A stretch of DNA of 43,105 bases from Pseudanabaena sp. (GTDB lineage Bacteria; Cyanobacteriota; Cyanobacteriia; Pseudanabaenales; Pseudanabaenaceae). The stretch is taken from NCBI GenBank assembly GCA_003249035.1, contig QBMK01000033.1, positions 1 through 43,105 of the forward strand, given 5' to 3'. This document shows, in pieces, positions 17,377-26,043 of the stretch; the first letter of the stretch is position 1; every line of letters starts with the position of its first letter. Under the pieces are notes generated by a model. The model was not told where the DNA came from. It was given only the letters and a program-made list of their open reading frames with translations, and did no database searches. Both the position numbers and the translations under genes were made by a program.

Positions 17377-17894
17377 CTCGATCGCGGTTTTCACAAACTA
17401 CAAATTCTGCTAATAAGAGACCATCTGGTGCGATCGCGATCGTACAGCTTGCGATCATTGGTCTTGTGATCACCTTACTTGCGGCTATTTTTATTCAAAA
17501 TTTGCAGCCTACCGTTCAGATTTTCTTTTTAGGTCAAAAGACGATTGCAATTCCCTTAAGTGTGACTATGATGGTTGCTTTTGTCGGAGGTGGGATTCTA
17601 GCGTTTGTGATTAATGCGATCGCCTCTTGGCGGCAAAATCTCTTAATTCGTCGGGCGATAATTGCGTCGAGATCTGACAACGATATGGAAGAACAGGTCA
17701 AACCTGAAAAATCTCAGAACAAAGAAGAATTTATCGAGGAAGAAGAGGAAGAGTATGAAGATGATGAATGGGTAGATTACGAAGATAACGATCCTGACAC
17801 CGTTCCCTATGGCGATCGTCCAAATATGAAACCCCAAAATACTAGCCAAAGCAAACAATATCGACCACCTATTGACGCGAAATTTATCAAGTAA
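17373..17894 (+). CDS. LapA-domain (DUF1049) membrane protein
   Basis: A 173-residue protein with two membrane helices (about 21-45 and 63-86) in the LapA/DUF1049 pattern: the first helix ends in AIFIQNLQPTVQIFFLG, where the family usually has N-x2-P-V-x-V/I-x-F-F. The rest is a strongly acidic, probably disordered cytoplasmic tail with runs of Glu and Asp, ending with Pro-rich DAKFIK. The start overlaps the ubiX stop. The function in cyanobacteria is unknown; in E. coli the LapA relative helps LPS biogenesis. A 21-bp hairpin 40 bp downstream probably ends the operon. Confidence 0.82.
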   Translation: MTRSRFSQTTNSANKRPSGAIAIVQLAIIGLVITLLAAIFIQNLQPTVQIFFLGQKTIAIPLSVTMMVAFVGGGILAFVINAIASWRQNLLIRRAIIASRSDNDMEEQVKPEKSQNKEEFIEEEEEEYEDDEWVDYEDNDPDTVPYGDRPNMKPQNTSQSKQYRPPIDAKFIK

Positions 17895-17933
17895 AGTCTT
17901 GTAGTCTAAGATCATATTGAGAACAAACCACAT

Positions 17934-17986
17934 CCAATAATTTTGATAAGAATGTTGCAAAGCATCATTCTTATCAAAATTATTGG
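17934..17986. terminator. 21-bp perfect hairpin after ubiX-lapA
   Basis: CCAATAATTTTGATAAGAATG (17934-17954) pairs perfectly with 17966-17986 round an 11-nt loop. It lies between lapA and the GT39 gene and is likely a terminator or a dispersed palindrome. It is AT-rich and lacks a terminal U-tract. Confidence 0.5.
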
Positions 17987-18024
17987 AACTTAATTTCAGC
18001 GCAAAGCGCTGCTACTAGAGACTA

Positions 18025-19518
18025 ATGCGCTTCCATCTACCCATAACTTTGTCTTTACTGATAGTATTGCGAGGTGTCTTTTGGTTATTTGCACCGCCAA
18101 ATCCCGATGAAGCTTATTACTGGTTGTGGGGACAACATTTAGACTTCTCTTATTACGATCATCCGCCTTTGCAGTCATGGCTGCAAGGATGGATAACAGC
18201 ATGGTTTGGCAAATCTCTACTTACACTTCGATCGTTAAATATCCTAACTAACGGACTCTTTTTCTATACTTATTACCGCATTCTCAAATATCTCTATGGC
18301 GATCGCGCTAGCAGTTATATCTGGTGGGTGATTCTCGCAGTTCTTGCATCACCTTTATATAACATAATGCTTGCCTTTGCTTGGCACGACCATTTGGCGA
18401 TCTCCCTCAGTCTTGTCGGTGCATATTTATGTATTCGGTTTCTCGATGAATATCTAGCAAATGGAAAAGGCACAAGCTGGCGACTATATGGTAGTGCGAT
18501 CGCCCTCTCTCTTGCCCATATCACAAAATATAATTCGCTGTTTATGACTTTGGGTTTATTAACTGCGATCGCCACAGATTCACAATCAAGAAAATTATTT
18601 AGAGATTTACGCTTATGGCTATGTGTAGGTATTGGTGCGATCGCTTTTCTGCCTGTATTTTATTGGAACTATAGCAATAATTTTTTGTCCTTCCGTTTCT
18701 ATGCAAATCGCAGTGTGGATAGCGGCACAATGCTCATGCGCCTGTTAGAACCGTTAGGTTTTATTGGGATTTCGCTATTGATGCTTTCGCCTTTTGTGGC
18801 ATGGCTATTATGGCTAGGTTTTCGGGCTGCAAATGGGCTATATAAAAGAGTGGCTTTTTGGACATTTGTGATTCCCACAAGCTTACTGATGGCAATTTCA
18901 TTTTTTTCTACAGCGCTCTATTATTGGAATATTCATGCTTATCTGCTGCTATTTCCCCTGTTACCATTAGCTTTAGAAGATGATCTTCATTCCATAGCCA
19001 GATCCCAATCTATGAAGGTGACTAGAAATAAAACCCTGAAAATTTTTTATGGAGTAGAAATCTTTGGACTCTTATTCGCCACTCTATTTGTCTGGAACTC
19101 CTGTATATTCCCCATAAGTGCCATATTTGGCGAAGATGGGGATCAAGATGGGCGGATGATTTATGGCTGGCAAGAAGTTTCTGCTGAAGTACAGAAACTT
19201 AGCAATACTCTTTCAGAAAGCCCCCTGCTAATCACCTCCGATTATCGTTCGTCGGCATCGCTAGCCTATGCGATGCAAAACCCTAATGTGACCGCAATTT
19301 CTAAACGAATTAGTCAATTTACTATTTGGAACCTAGAGAATGAAGTGAAACAGGGGGGTAAAAATGCAATTTTGATTTCCGATCAATGGCATCCTCTTAC
19401 TAATGAAGCGATCGCGCATTTCGATAAGGTTACCCCGATTAGTAATGTGAAAATCTCTAGATTTGGGGTGAATTTGAAGACCTATGAAATTGCGATCGGG
19501 CGAAATTACAAACCATAA
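18025..19518 (+). CDS. GT39-family membrane glycosyltransferase
   Basis: A polytopic glycosyltransferase (497 residues) of the dolichyl-phosphate-mannose/ArnT superfamily (GT39, PMT_2 type). It has a short first helix, then the catalytic loop PPNPDEAYYWLWGQHLDF and DHPPL, with the Asp-Glu pair facing outside and the family's HPPL motif. About nine or ten further helices follow, and a soluble C-terminal domain from about 365. Such enzymes move a sugar from a polyprenyl-phosphate carrier to lipid or protein; the acceptor is unknown. The ATG at 18025 starts just before the first helix. Confidence 0.88.
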   Translation: MRFHLPITLSLLIVLRGVFWLFAPPNPDEAYYWLWGQHLDFSYYDHPPLQSWLQGWITAWFGKSLLTLRSLNILTNGLFFYTYYRILKYLYGDRASSYIWWVILAVLASPLYNIMLAFAWHDHLAISLSLVGAYLCIRFLDEYLANGKGTSWRLYGSAIALSLAHITKYNSLFMTLGLLTAIATDSQSRKLFRDLRLWLCVGIGAIAFLPVFYWNYSNNFLSFRFYANRSVDSGTMLMRLLEPLGFIGISLLMLSPFVAWLLWLGFRAANGLYKRVAFWTFVIPTSLLMAISFFSTALYYWNIHAYLLLFPLLPLALEDDLHSIARSQSMKVTRNKTLKIFYGVEIFGLLFATLFVWNSCIFPISAIFGEDGDQDGRMIYGWQEVSAEVQKLSNTLSESPLLITSDYRSSASLAYAMQNPNVTAISKRISQFTIWNLENEVKQGGKNAILISDQWHPLTNEAIAHFDKVTPISNVKISRFGVNLKTYEIAIGRNYKP

Positions 19519-19593
19519 TTCTGTTGGTATTGCATTGAAACATAGTCATTTAATCGATTATGCTTATATTGTCCTGATGCGATCGATAAATAT

Positions 19594-20871
19594 ATGGCGC
19601 ACATTGGTCTAATCTGTGTCCCTGCTACAGGTCATCTCAACCCGATGACAACACTTGGCTACGAGCTAAAAAAAAGAGGTCATCAAATCACTTTAATTAA
19701 TATATTAGATGCTAAGGAAAAAGCAGAGGATGCTGGGTTAGGATTTAAAGTCTATTCTGAACAAACTCGCCCACTAGGATTCACTCCTGATTCTCTAGTC
19801 AAAATGGGTGAATTAAGTGGAATAGATGCATTTCGCTACACAATTGAATTGTTTCAGCAAGGTGCTATTAACATGATGAAAGAAGGGATTGAGTCAATTC
19901 GCAATACTCAAGTTGACCTACTCCTTATTGATCAAGCTTCTTTTGGGGCTTCTAGTGTCGCTGAGCATTTAGGAATTCCCTTCATCAGTGTTAGTTGTGC
20001 CCTGATGTTAAATCGTGATGAATTAGTTCCACCTCTTAATTTCGGATGGCTATATTCGGTGAGCCCTTGGGCTAAACTGCGTAACCAACTTGGCTATAAA
20101 TTGTTAGATAGATTAGTCAAACCAATTACAGAGACTATTAACGAATTTAGGGTGTCGTGGAAACTCCCGCCTTTTACACATGCTAATGATGCCTACTCTA
20201 AACTAGCTCAAATTTCTCAGCAACCAAGCGAATTAGAATTTCCTCGCAAGCAGTTACCGGACTGCTTTCATTTTACGGGAGCTTTTCATAATCCTTTAAG
20301 TCGCGCAAATGTTGATTTCCCTTATGAGAAGTTGAATGGGAAGCCCTTAATCTATGCTTCAATGGGAACTATTCAGAATCGATTGCTTAGTGTTTTTAGC
20401 CAAATCGCAGAAGCTTGCCAAGACTTAGATGCTCAACTAATTATCTCTTTGGGGGGCTCGGCAGAACCCGATAGTATGCCTAAGTTTGCAGGCGATCCAA
20501 TTGTGATCAAATATGCACCGCAGCTAGAAATTTTAAAAAAAGCTCAACTCACAATCACTCATGCAGGACTGAATACTACTTTAGAGTCATTGAGTTGTGG
20601 AGTGCCTATGGTTGCTATTCCGATCGCAAACGATCAGCCAGGTGTAGCCGCGCGAATTGCTTGGAAAGAAACAGGAATGGTTATTCCTGTAAAAAAATTA
20701 ACCATTCCTAAATTGCGAAATGCTATCCAAACAGTGTTAACGCAACCAAAATATAGAGATAATTCTAAAAAGATGCAAGCAGCAATGCAAAAATCTGGTG
20801 GAGTAAATTTGGCGGCAAATATTATTGAAGAAGTTATTGCCACGGGTAAACCTGTTTTGCGCATTCCATAA
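19594..20871 (+). CDS. GT1-family (UGT/MGT-like) glycosyltransferase
   Basis: A soluble GT-B fold glycosyltransferase of 425 residues. The N-terminus reads GHLNPMTTLGYELKKRGH, typical of family 1. The C-terminal nucleotide-sugar site is HAGLNTTLESLSCGVPMVAIP followed by NDQPGVAARI, a good match to the UGT/MGT signature. Bacterial relatives glycosylate small hydrophobic acceptors such as macrolides, sterols and carotenoids. A CrtX-like role in xanthophyll glycosylation is possible in a cyanobacterium but not demonstrable here. It follows the GT39 gene on the same strand at 75 bp and converges on the HerA-like gene. Confidence 0.88.
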   Translation: MAHIGLICVPATGHLNPMTTLGYELKKRGHQITLINILDAKEKAEDAGLGFKVYSEQTRPLGFTPDSLVKMGELSGIDAFRYTIELFQQGAINMMKEGIESIRNTQVDLLLIDQASFGASSVAEHLGIPFISVSCALMLNRDELVPPLNFGWLYSVSPWAKLRNQLGYKLLDRLVKPITETINEFRVSWKLPPFTHANDAYSKLAQISQQPSELEFPRKQLPDCFHFTGAFHNPLSRANVDFPYEKLNGKPLIYASMGTIQNRLLSVFSQIAEACQDLDAQLIISLGGSAEPDSMPKFAGDPIVIKYAPQLEILKKAQLTITHAGLNTTLESLSCGVPMVAIPIANDQPGVAARIAWKETGMVIPVKKLTIPKLRNAIQTVLTQPKYRDNSKKMQAAMQKSGGVNLAANIIEEVIATGKPVLRIP

Positions 20872-20948
20872 GTGGTGCAAAATCCTACAAATTTTGCCAC
20901 GATTTACAGCAAATATTAGATGAAAGCGTCAAAATTCTTAAAACTCTT

Positions 20949-20996
20949 TTGAGATAAGCTAGATGGACATTGTAACCTCCATCTAACTTATCTCAA
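20949..20996. terminator. Bidirectional hairpin between GT1 gene and herA block
   Basis: TTGAGATAAGCTAGATGGA (20949-20967) pairs with 20978-20996 with one mismatch, around a 10-nt loop. It lies between convergent transcription units, and the small minus-strand ORF at 20988-21110 ends inside its stem. Confidence 0.6.
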
Positions 20997-21110
20997 TAAA
21001 TTGTTGATATTGTTGTCAAGTTGTTTCATAAGCGAGATACGTGGTTCCACGATCGCAGATGCATCTAAGTTTTTGTTCTCTATCAGCGGTGTATCAAGGG
21101 TGATATCCAT
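20988..21110 (-). CDS. Possible small ORF downstream of HerA-like gene
   Basis: A minus-strand frame begins at ATG 21110 (MDITLDTPLIENKNLDAS at the N-terminus) and gives 40 residues; an in-frame TTG at 21152 overlaps the herA 3' end and gives 54. The composition looks protein-like, and the stop codon falls in the terminator stem, as expected for the last gene of a unit. No family is recognised. It could also be a frameshifted former C-terminal extension of the HerA-like protein, or chance. Confidence 0.3.
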   Translation of the reverse strand: MDITLDTPLIENKNLDASAIVEPRISLMKQLDNNINNLLR

Positions 21111-21156
21111 AATCTTAGACAAAACTTGCTTAGAGTTAATAGATTGTAGCAATTTC

Positions 21157-22893
21157 TTAAAGTCGCTTAACTTTGCTTTTCAGAACCTTTTCTTCAACCT
21201 CGTTGAATTGGACTTCTCTCAACCTTGTTGCATAGGCAGGGAAAGGAAATCCAACCAGCAAAGGTGATGGAACTTCGGGCTGATGGATAAACATACTGCC
21301 CGATTTTAATAATAGCGATCGCTTCCGACAAGCACCCGTCAAGAAATTATATTCAGGGCGTTCCACTTCGGCGGAGTCAAGACGACCAACCACACGCACC
21401 GCAGCCTGTCCAACCACACGCCGCTCAACCTCTGAGGCAGTTTGTTGTGCGCCGATTAAGATAATGCCAAGAGATCGCCCACGTTCCGCGATTTCTACTA
21501 GCAAATCCTTTATGGGGCTGCGACCTTCTTTTGGTGCGTATTTATTTAACTCATCGAGAACGATAAAGACAACGGGATATTGACCGCGCTTTTCCTTTTC
21601 CATGAAGAGCTTTTGGAGCAAGACACCCACCACAAACTTTTGAGCCTTACTGCCCAGCTTGTTGATATCTGCGATCGTTAATTGATATTCCGCATCAAGT
21701 GGATCGAGTTTATATTTTTGTAATTCTTCCGCAGGCAGATCGCCGCGAATGAGATGCCCCATTTCATCGGCAATTCCCCATAAACGTCGAGTTAGAGCTT
21801 CGGCAGTTGCAGGAGCATTCCGCCCTAGCCATTTCTGATCGGGATTCTCGACTAACTTCTCTTCGAGAAATTCAATCAAATCTCGAAATGTTTCCACCTT
21901 ATCTTTATCTTCTTCCCCATAGGTATCATCTAAGTCCAGACTAGTTCTAGGCATAAATCCTAGCTTCTTATCATATTTGTCATTGTCCATCGCTAATCTG
22001 GCTAAACGTTCTTCGACAATACTTGCCAAAAAGCCTATGTTCCCACGCTCAAGATCGTCTCCTGCAAATAGGAATCTAAATAGGCGATCGCGGCAAAATT
22101 CTCGCATCCCCCAGACATACGCAGAAATATTATCGGAACGTTGATCGAGATGTGGCTCTATCTCTTGTGTATTTTTCTTAGGCGCAACACAAAAACGCAC
22201 ATCTCGAAATGGCTCTACAGGTAGATCGAGAGCATGATAGGTATTGCGATCCTCTTCACGCATTTTATTGTTTGCTTTATCTAGGAAAAACAAGTCTTCC
22301 CCTTTAACATTAAAAATTAGCGCCTTAGTATTCGCTCTTTTAGAACCCAAAGCCGCCGAATTGAAAATGGAATGCAGTAAAAATAAAGCAAAAGAAGTCT
22401 TCGTTGCTACTCCCGAAATCCCAGAAATATTTACGTGAGCACCTTTCGTACCATCGATAAATTCATAGTTCAAATAGGCTGGACTGCCATTTCGCATAAT
22501 ACCTGCGGAGATGCGCTGCTCCATGCCGTCGAAATTCAACGCAAATCTGAGATTCTCATCTTCGGCTAAATAGACAGCATCGCTCGGTTGTGGCGGTAAA
22601 TATTCTTCAGGCTCAATGCGCGTGACTTGAATATGGGCGGCGTAGGATACATTTACAGGCATACTGCCATTGGTAACAAGAAATGTATCCGTATCAAATT
22701 GCGTACCTTCATGGATAGTTCGCACATGATCGACAACCCCATAAAAATTAACGATCCCTTTTTTGTCAGGGCGATCGGTTTTCACTTGTACAACATCATC
22801 GAGACGAAGGACTTTGCCATCACTCACCGCCACCCAAAACTCAAGTGGGGTAGCATCTTTGGTTCCTAATATGTATCCAATCGGCTCGATCAT
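21157..22893 (-). CDS. HerA-like ATPase (DUF87) with atypical P-loop
   Basis: A 578-residue ATPase of the HerA/FtsK superfamily. HerA hexamers pump DNA and work with nucleases in end resection or phage defence. An N-terminal beta-barrel (HAS-barrel, about 1-100) precedes the RecA-like core. The P-loop region reads GISGVATKTS (158-167), one residue longer than the usual GKTGSGKS and without the glycine before Lys. Walker B is FIVLDELNKYAP, followed by a GRSLGIILIGAQQTASEVERRV sensor region and a conserved C-terminus. No NurA nuclease gene is adjacent. The gene is downstream of, and in the same direction as, an SRPBCC gene. From memory, cyanobacterial relatives share this P-loop form. Confidence 0.85.
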   Translation of the reverse strand: MIEPIGYILGTKDATPLEFWVAVSDGKVLRLDDVVQVKTDRPDKKGIVNFYGVVDHVRTIHEGTQFDTDTFLVTNGSMPVNVSYAAHIQVTRIEPEEYLPPQPSDAVYLAEDENLRFALNFDGMEQRISAGIMRNGSPAYLNYEFIDGTKGAHVNISGISGVATKTSFALFLLHSIFNSAALGSKRANTKALIFNVKGEDLFFLDKANNKMREEDRNTYHALDLPVEPFRDVRFCVAPKKNTQEIEPHLDQRSDNISAYVWGMREFCRDRLFRFLFAGDDLERGNIGFLASIVEERLARLAMDNDKYDKKLGFMPRTSLDLDDTYGEEDKDKVETFRDLIEFLEEKLVENPDQKWLGRNAPATAEALTRRLWGIADEMGHLIRGDLPAEELQKYKLDPLDAEYQLTIADINKLGSKAQKFVVGVLLQKLFMEKEKRGQYPVVFIVLDELNKYAPKEGRSPIKDLLVEIAERGRSLGIILIGAQQTASEVERRVVGQAAVRVVGRLDSAEVERPEYNFLTGACRKRSLLLKSGSMFIHQPEVPSPLLVGFPFPAYATRLREVQFNEVEEKVLKSKVKRL

Positions 22894-22932
22894 TTCGTTA
22901 TTTTTTCTGGCTTGAAGATTTGAGAGTCAGAC

Positions 22933-22959
22933 AGTAAGGTGAGCAATGCCCACCTTACT
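22933..22959. terminator. Short hairpin between SRPBCC and herA genes
   Basis: AGTAAGGTG (22933-22941) pairs with CACCTTACT (22951-22959), with a partly paired GC core in between. It is a 'GGTGxGCAATGCCCACC' type palindrome, common between cyanobacterial genes, placed just after the SRPBCC stop codon. Confidence 0.45.
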
Positions 22960-22965
22960 AATTTC

Positions 22966-23667
22966 TTATCTATTTCTATTTGCGACTTCTTGTTTAATCG
23001 CCTGTAATGTATCACCTAAAGCTTCTTTGAAAATTCCATAGAATGCCTCAGTGGGAGTGCCACTTTTAGGTTGGGCATTGACAGTATAAGTAATTAGAAT
23101 TTGATTAGGCGGACGTTTTGGTAGGGATGAGACTGGTTCTATTTTCCAATAGCCTTCCATTTTTGATAAATCGCCATCAACAAGTCGAAAATCAATTTGT
23201 TTGCGATCGGTTTCCTGAACTGCCAGCTTGGTGCGCGAAACAATTGACACTAAAAAGACTTGACGTGAATCCACTTGCTCGATCACCTTGCGGTTGCCAC
23301 GACTTTCAACAATTTTGCTGGAAGTCATATTGGGAATGAATTTGTAGAGATTGGCATAGTCGGTCAAAACTCGCCAAACTAGGTCAGTCGAGGCGTTGAC
23401 AAGCACTCGCGCTACATATTTACCATCGTCACCTGTGACCACTGATTGCCCCTTGCGAAGTGAATCACGCTGCACCGCAGGCAAGCGATCGACAGCCCCA
23501 TCGAATAGAGCAGCTCGGGCGGGAAGAGTTGGGATGCAGCAAGCGATCGCGATCGCCATGCACATTGCCGATCCTGCTGAAATTTTCGTCACTATTTTTT
23601 TGCCTAATTTCTGTCCTAGTTTTTGATGTGATTGCGTGGAATTTGTATAGGATGGATATTCTGTCAT
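22966..23667 (-). CDS. SRPBCC (START/Coq10-like) exported protein
   Basis: A 233-residue protein. The N-terminus has a charged region (1-27) and a hydrophobic stretch (about 31-52, ending IPTLPARAA) that looks like a signal peptide with cleavage after ARA. The rest matches the SRPBCC/polyketide-cyclase fold, with the entry block ASTDLVWRVLTDYANLYKFIPNM and the terminal amphipathic helix EALGDTLQAIKQEV. These folds bind hydrophobic ligands such as lipids, quinones or pigments; the ligand is unknown. The start is 20 bp from the divergent trpF start region, so promoters overlap. Confidence 0.82.
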   Translation of the reverse strand: MTEYPSYTNSTQSHQKLGQKLGKKIVTKISAGSAMCMAIAIACCIPTLPARAALFDGAVDRLPAVQRDSLRKGQSVVTGDDGKYVARVLVNASTDLVWRVLTDYANLYKFIPNMTSSKIVESRGNRKVIEQVDSRQVFLVSIVSRTKLAVQETDRKQIDFRLVDGDLSKMEGYWKIEPVSSLPKRPPNQILITYTVNAQPKSGTPTEAFYGIFKEALGDTLQAIKQEVANRNR

Positions 23668-23687
23668 AGAAGTGCTAGTTGTTGTGT

Positions 23688-24365
23688 ATGTATATCAAAA
23701 TTTGTGGCATTACGAAACTTGAGCAAGCCCAAGAAATCGCTCAAATGGGAGTCGATGCACTTGGTTTTATTTGTGTAGCCTCATCACCACGATATATCAG
23801 CGCATCTGGGATCGGTCAAATCACCTCTAGTTTACTCTCTGTGCAGTCCAAGATTCTAGGGGACTGTCCTAGATGCTCAGAGCTAGATTTGATTGGAGTA
23901 TTTCTGAATTCAAGTGTTAGTGAAATCTGTGAAACAGTGTCTCTAGCTGGACTAAATGCGGTGCAACTACATGGTGATGAATCTCCAGAATTTTGTAATC
24001 AACTGCGATCGCAGTTAAATACTACTAACTCCAAAATCAAGCTAATTAAAGCGCTCAGAGTTAAAGATCAAGCAGGTTTAGAGCAAGCCCATCTTTTTAG
24101 TAATGTTGTAGATGCGGTTTTACTTGATGCTTATGATCCACACATGGCGGGAGGAACTGGCAAAACTCTGGATTGGCAAATGTTGCGCGATTTTCGTCCA
24201 GCTTGTGACTGGTGGTTAGCAGGAGGCTTATCACCTGAGAATGTTGCCGAGGCGATCGCGCTGTTACATCCAAAGGGTTTGGATGTGTCCAGTGGGGTGG
24301 AGCGCTCCGCAGGAGATAAGGATTTGGCTAAAGTTAAAAAATTTATTGCGCTAGCAGAAGTTTAG
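23688..24365 (+). CDS. trpF: Phosphoribosylanthranilate isomerase
   Basis: TrpF converts N-(5-phosphoribosyl)anthranilate to CdRP in tryptophan synthesis, in a TIM barrel. Family motifs are complete: N-terminal IKICGIT with the catalytic Cys, GVDALGFICVASSPRYIS, AVQLHGDES, VDAVLLDAYDPHMAGGTGKTLDW with the catalytic Asp, and the phosphate-binding LAGGLSPENVAEAI and GLDVSSGVE. The ATG at 23688 (giving MYIKICGIT) is preferred over two TTG codons just upstream. It is 225 residues, normal length. The TAG stop coincides with the first bases of a truncated MITE copy that follows directly. Confidence 0.95.
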   Translation: MYIKICGITKLEQAQEIAQMGVDALGFICVASSPRYISASGIGQITSSLLSVQSKILGDCPRCSELDLIGVFLNSSVSEICETVSLAGLNAVQLHGDESPEFCNQLRSQLNTTNSKIKLIKALRVKDQAGLEQAHLFSNVVDAVLLDAYDPHMAGGTGKTLDWQMLRDFRPACDWWLAGGLSPENVAEAIALLHPKGLDVSSGVERSAGDKDLAKVKKFIALAEV

Positions 24366-24485
24366 GGCTGGCACGGGGGCGCAGCCCCTACAGAATCTAA
24401 ATTTTTTGGGTAGGGGCACCCCCCCGTGGTTGCCCTGCCAAGCTACCAGCAAGAGATTCATCATCTGCGTTCCGCGTAATATCAG
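24363..24485. repeat. Truncated copy of the 164-bp MITE
   Basis: This 123-bp stretch matches the right three quarters of the element at 30266-30429: GGGCTGGCACGGGGGC-CAGCCCCTACAG, a variable AT-rich centre, GTGGTTGCCCT, AGAGATTCATCATCTG, and the terminal TCC-CGTAA-ATCAG. The left 40 bp including the left terminal repeat are absent. It fills the gap between the trpF stop and the phrA stop (24486). As in the full copy, the bases directly outside the right end are TTAA. Confidence 0.8.
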
Positions 24486-25958
24486 TTAAATAATTTTGCA
24501 ATCTTTATAAATCTGCTTGAACTTTTGCTGCTGAATATTGTGATCGACAATTGGCAAAGGATAATCGCGTTTTTTGCACTGGTGCGGCGGAATATTGCCA
24601 CTTAAAAGCTCAGCCGTAGTTAAGCCTTGCAGTTCAGGTAACCAACGCAAAATATATTCACCCTCAGGATCATACTTACGGGCTTGCGAAGCAGGATTAA
24701 AGATCCTTAAGGGCTTTGGATCCATGCCACTAGAGGCACTCCATTGCCAACCGCCATTATTTGCTGCCAGATCACCATCCAGTAGTTTCTGCATAAAATA
24801 TCGCTCGCCCCACTGCCAATTAATAATCAGATCTTTGGTCAGGAAACTAGCCACAATCATCCGACAACGGTTATGCATCCAGCCAGTTTGATTAAGCTGC
24901 CGCATCGCCGCATCGACAATCGGATAGCCTGTGCGCCCCTCACACCATGCCACAAATTTCTCATCATCATCATCCCAAGGAAAACTTCGCATTTGTGGGC
25001 GATATGCACCCGTTTCTAGTTCGGGAAAGTAAAACAGCACATGCTGGTAAAACTCACGCCATGCGAGCTCCTGTTGCCATGTGGTGATCCCCGTGGCTTC
25101 TTCTTCACTTCGGACAAGCTGCTCAGCCGCGATCGCCTTTTCCCAGACCCTTCTAATCCCCACAGTCCCAAAGCGCAAATGTGGGCTCAGGGCCGATGTG
25201 CCCGCATGAGCAGGAAAATTACGTTCAGTCTGATAGCGCAAGATCCCATTACCATCACAAAAGGTTTCTAAAAGTGACAAAGCGGCGGCTTCTCCAGATT
25301 TCGGTAGCTTTATGTCATTGATAAATTTGAGTTCACGTAAACTTGGTAAAGAAATTACAGGCAGATTTTCATAACTAACTAAACCCGTTAATTTTTGAGG
25401 TGTATTAAAGGGTTTTGGTTTTGGTTTGCTTTGCCAATTGCGCCAAAAAGGAGTGTAAACCTTGTAAGGTTCACCTGCTTGGGTAGCGATCGCATCAGGA
25501 GCAATCAAACCAATATCAATGAAACTCTGAACTTTAATTCCTAATTCTTGCAAGGCAAGGGTTGAGGCGCGATCCCGCTTAATCGCAAAAGGCTCAACAT
25601 CTTGATTAAAAAAGACATGACTAGCATTAATTGCTTTGGCTAGTTCGCAAATTGAATTAATCGGCTGACCATGCATAAACAATAAATCACTGCCCAACCT
25701 CCGATAGTTAGCTTGCAACTCGCGCAAACAACCAAGCATGAAATCTACCTTGCTCCCCTCAGTCACGCCATCATCAAGAATATCAGGGTCAAAAATAAAT
25801 AACCCCAGCACGATCCCCCGATCTCCAACTTGGGCGATCGCCTCACTCAGCGCAGGATTATCATCAATTCTTAAATCGCGTCGATGCCAGACTAAAGCGA
25901 TCGGTTGTTCCGATGATATATCAGTTTTTTTTTCAGAGCTACTGGCTATTTGAGTCAT
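24486..25958 (-). CDS. phrA: Deoxyribodipyrimidine photolyase
   Basis: A DNA photolyase of 490 residues that uses blue light and FADH- to split pyrimidine dimers. The N-terminal antenna domain starts at LVWHRRDLRIDDNPAL. The C-terminal FAD domain has AGTSALSPHLRFG, TWQQELAWREFYQH, GRTGYPIVDAAMRQL, TGWMHNRCRMIVASFL and GDLAANNGGWQWSASSGMDPKPLRIFNP. The set fits class I CPD photolyases of cyanobacteria, which commonly use an 8-HDF type antenna; the antenna is not proven here. A Gln/Ser-rich N-terminal tail of about 18 residues precedes the domain. Its stop abuts a MITE remnant; it is divergent from the Uma2 gene. Confidence 0.94.
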   Translation of the reverse strand: MTQIASSSEKKTDISSEQPIALVWHRRDLRIDDNPALSEAIAQVGDRGIVLGLFIFDPDILDDGVTEGSKVDFMLGCLRELQANYRRLGSDLLFMHGQPINSICELAKAINASHVFFNQDVEPFAIKRDRASTLALQELGIKVQSFIDIGLIAPDAIATQAGEPYKVYTPFWRNWQSKPKPKPFNTPQKLTGLVSYENLPVISLPSLRELKFINDIKLPKSGEAAALSLLETFCDGNGILRYQTERNFPAHAGTSALSPHLRFGTVGIRRVWEKAIAAEQLVRSEEEATGITTWQQELAWREFYQHVLFYFPELETGAYRPQMRSFPWDDDDEKFVAWCEGRTGYPIVDAAMRQLNQTGWMHNRCRMIVASFLTKDLIINWQWGERYFMQKLLDGDLAANNGGWQWSASSGMDPKPLRIFNPASQARKYDPEGEYILRWLPELQGLTTAELLSGNIPPHQCKKRDYPLPIVDHNIQQQKFKQIYKDCKII

Positions 25959-26000
25959 AACTATTGACGGTTGTATACTTAAATAACATTAAGATTTGGA

Positions 26001-26043
26001 GGTTTGTGAGAGTGCGCCCCGAAGTGGCGCACTCTCACAAACC
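26001..26043. promoter_or_regulatory. 18-bp perfect hairpin in leader of Uma2 gene
   Basis: GGTTTGTGAGAGTGCGCC (26001-26018) pairs perfectly with 26026-26043, loop of 7 nt. It lies between divergent phrA and the Uma2 gene. The 13-mer GATTTGGAGGTTT occurs at 25993-26005 and again at 26087-26099, the second copy supplying the Uma2 ribosome binding site. The segment between may be an inserted or duplicated palindromic repeat. Confidence 0.5.

Noticed and set aside
17643-17960. 105-codon minus-strand frame opposite lapA
   Set aside because: It is antisense to the acidic tail of the LapA protein. The Phe/Ile-rich translation is the shadow of GAA/GAT codons.
21001-21267. 88-codon plus-strand frame near the herA 3' end
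   Set aside because: It runs antisense through the conserved end of the HerA-like gene, and its translation resembles no family. The minus-strand frame is the better candidate.
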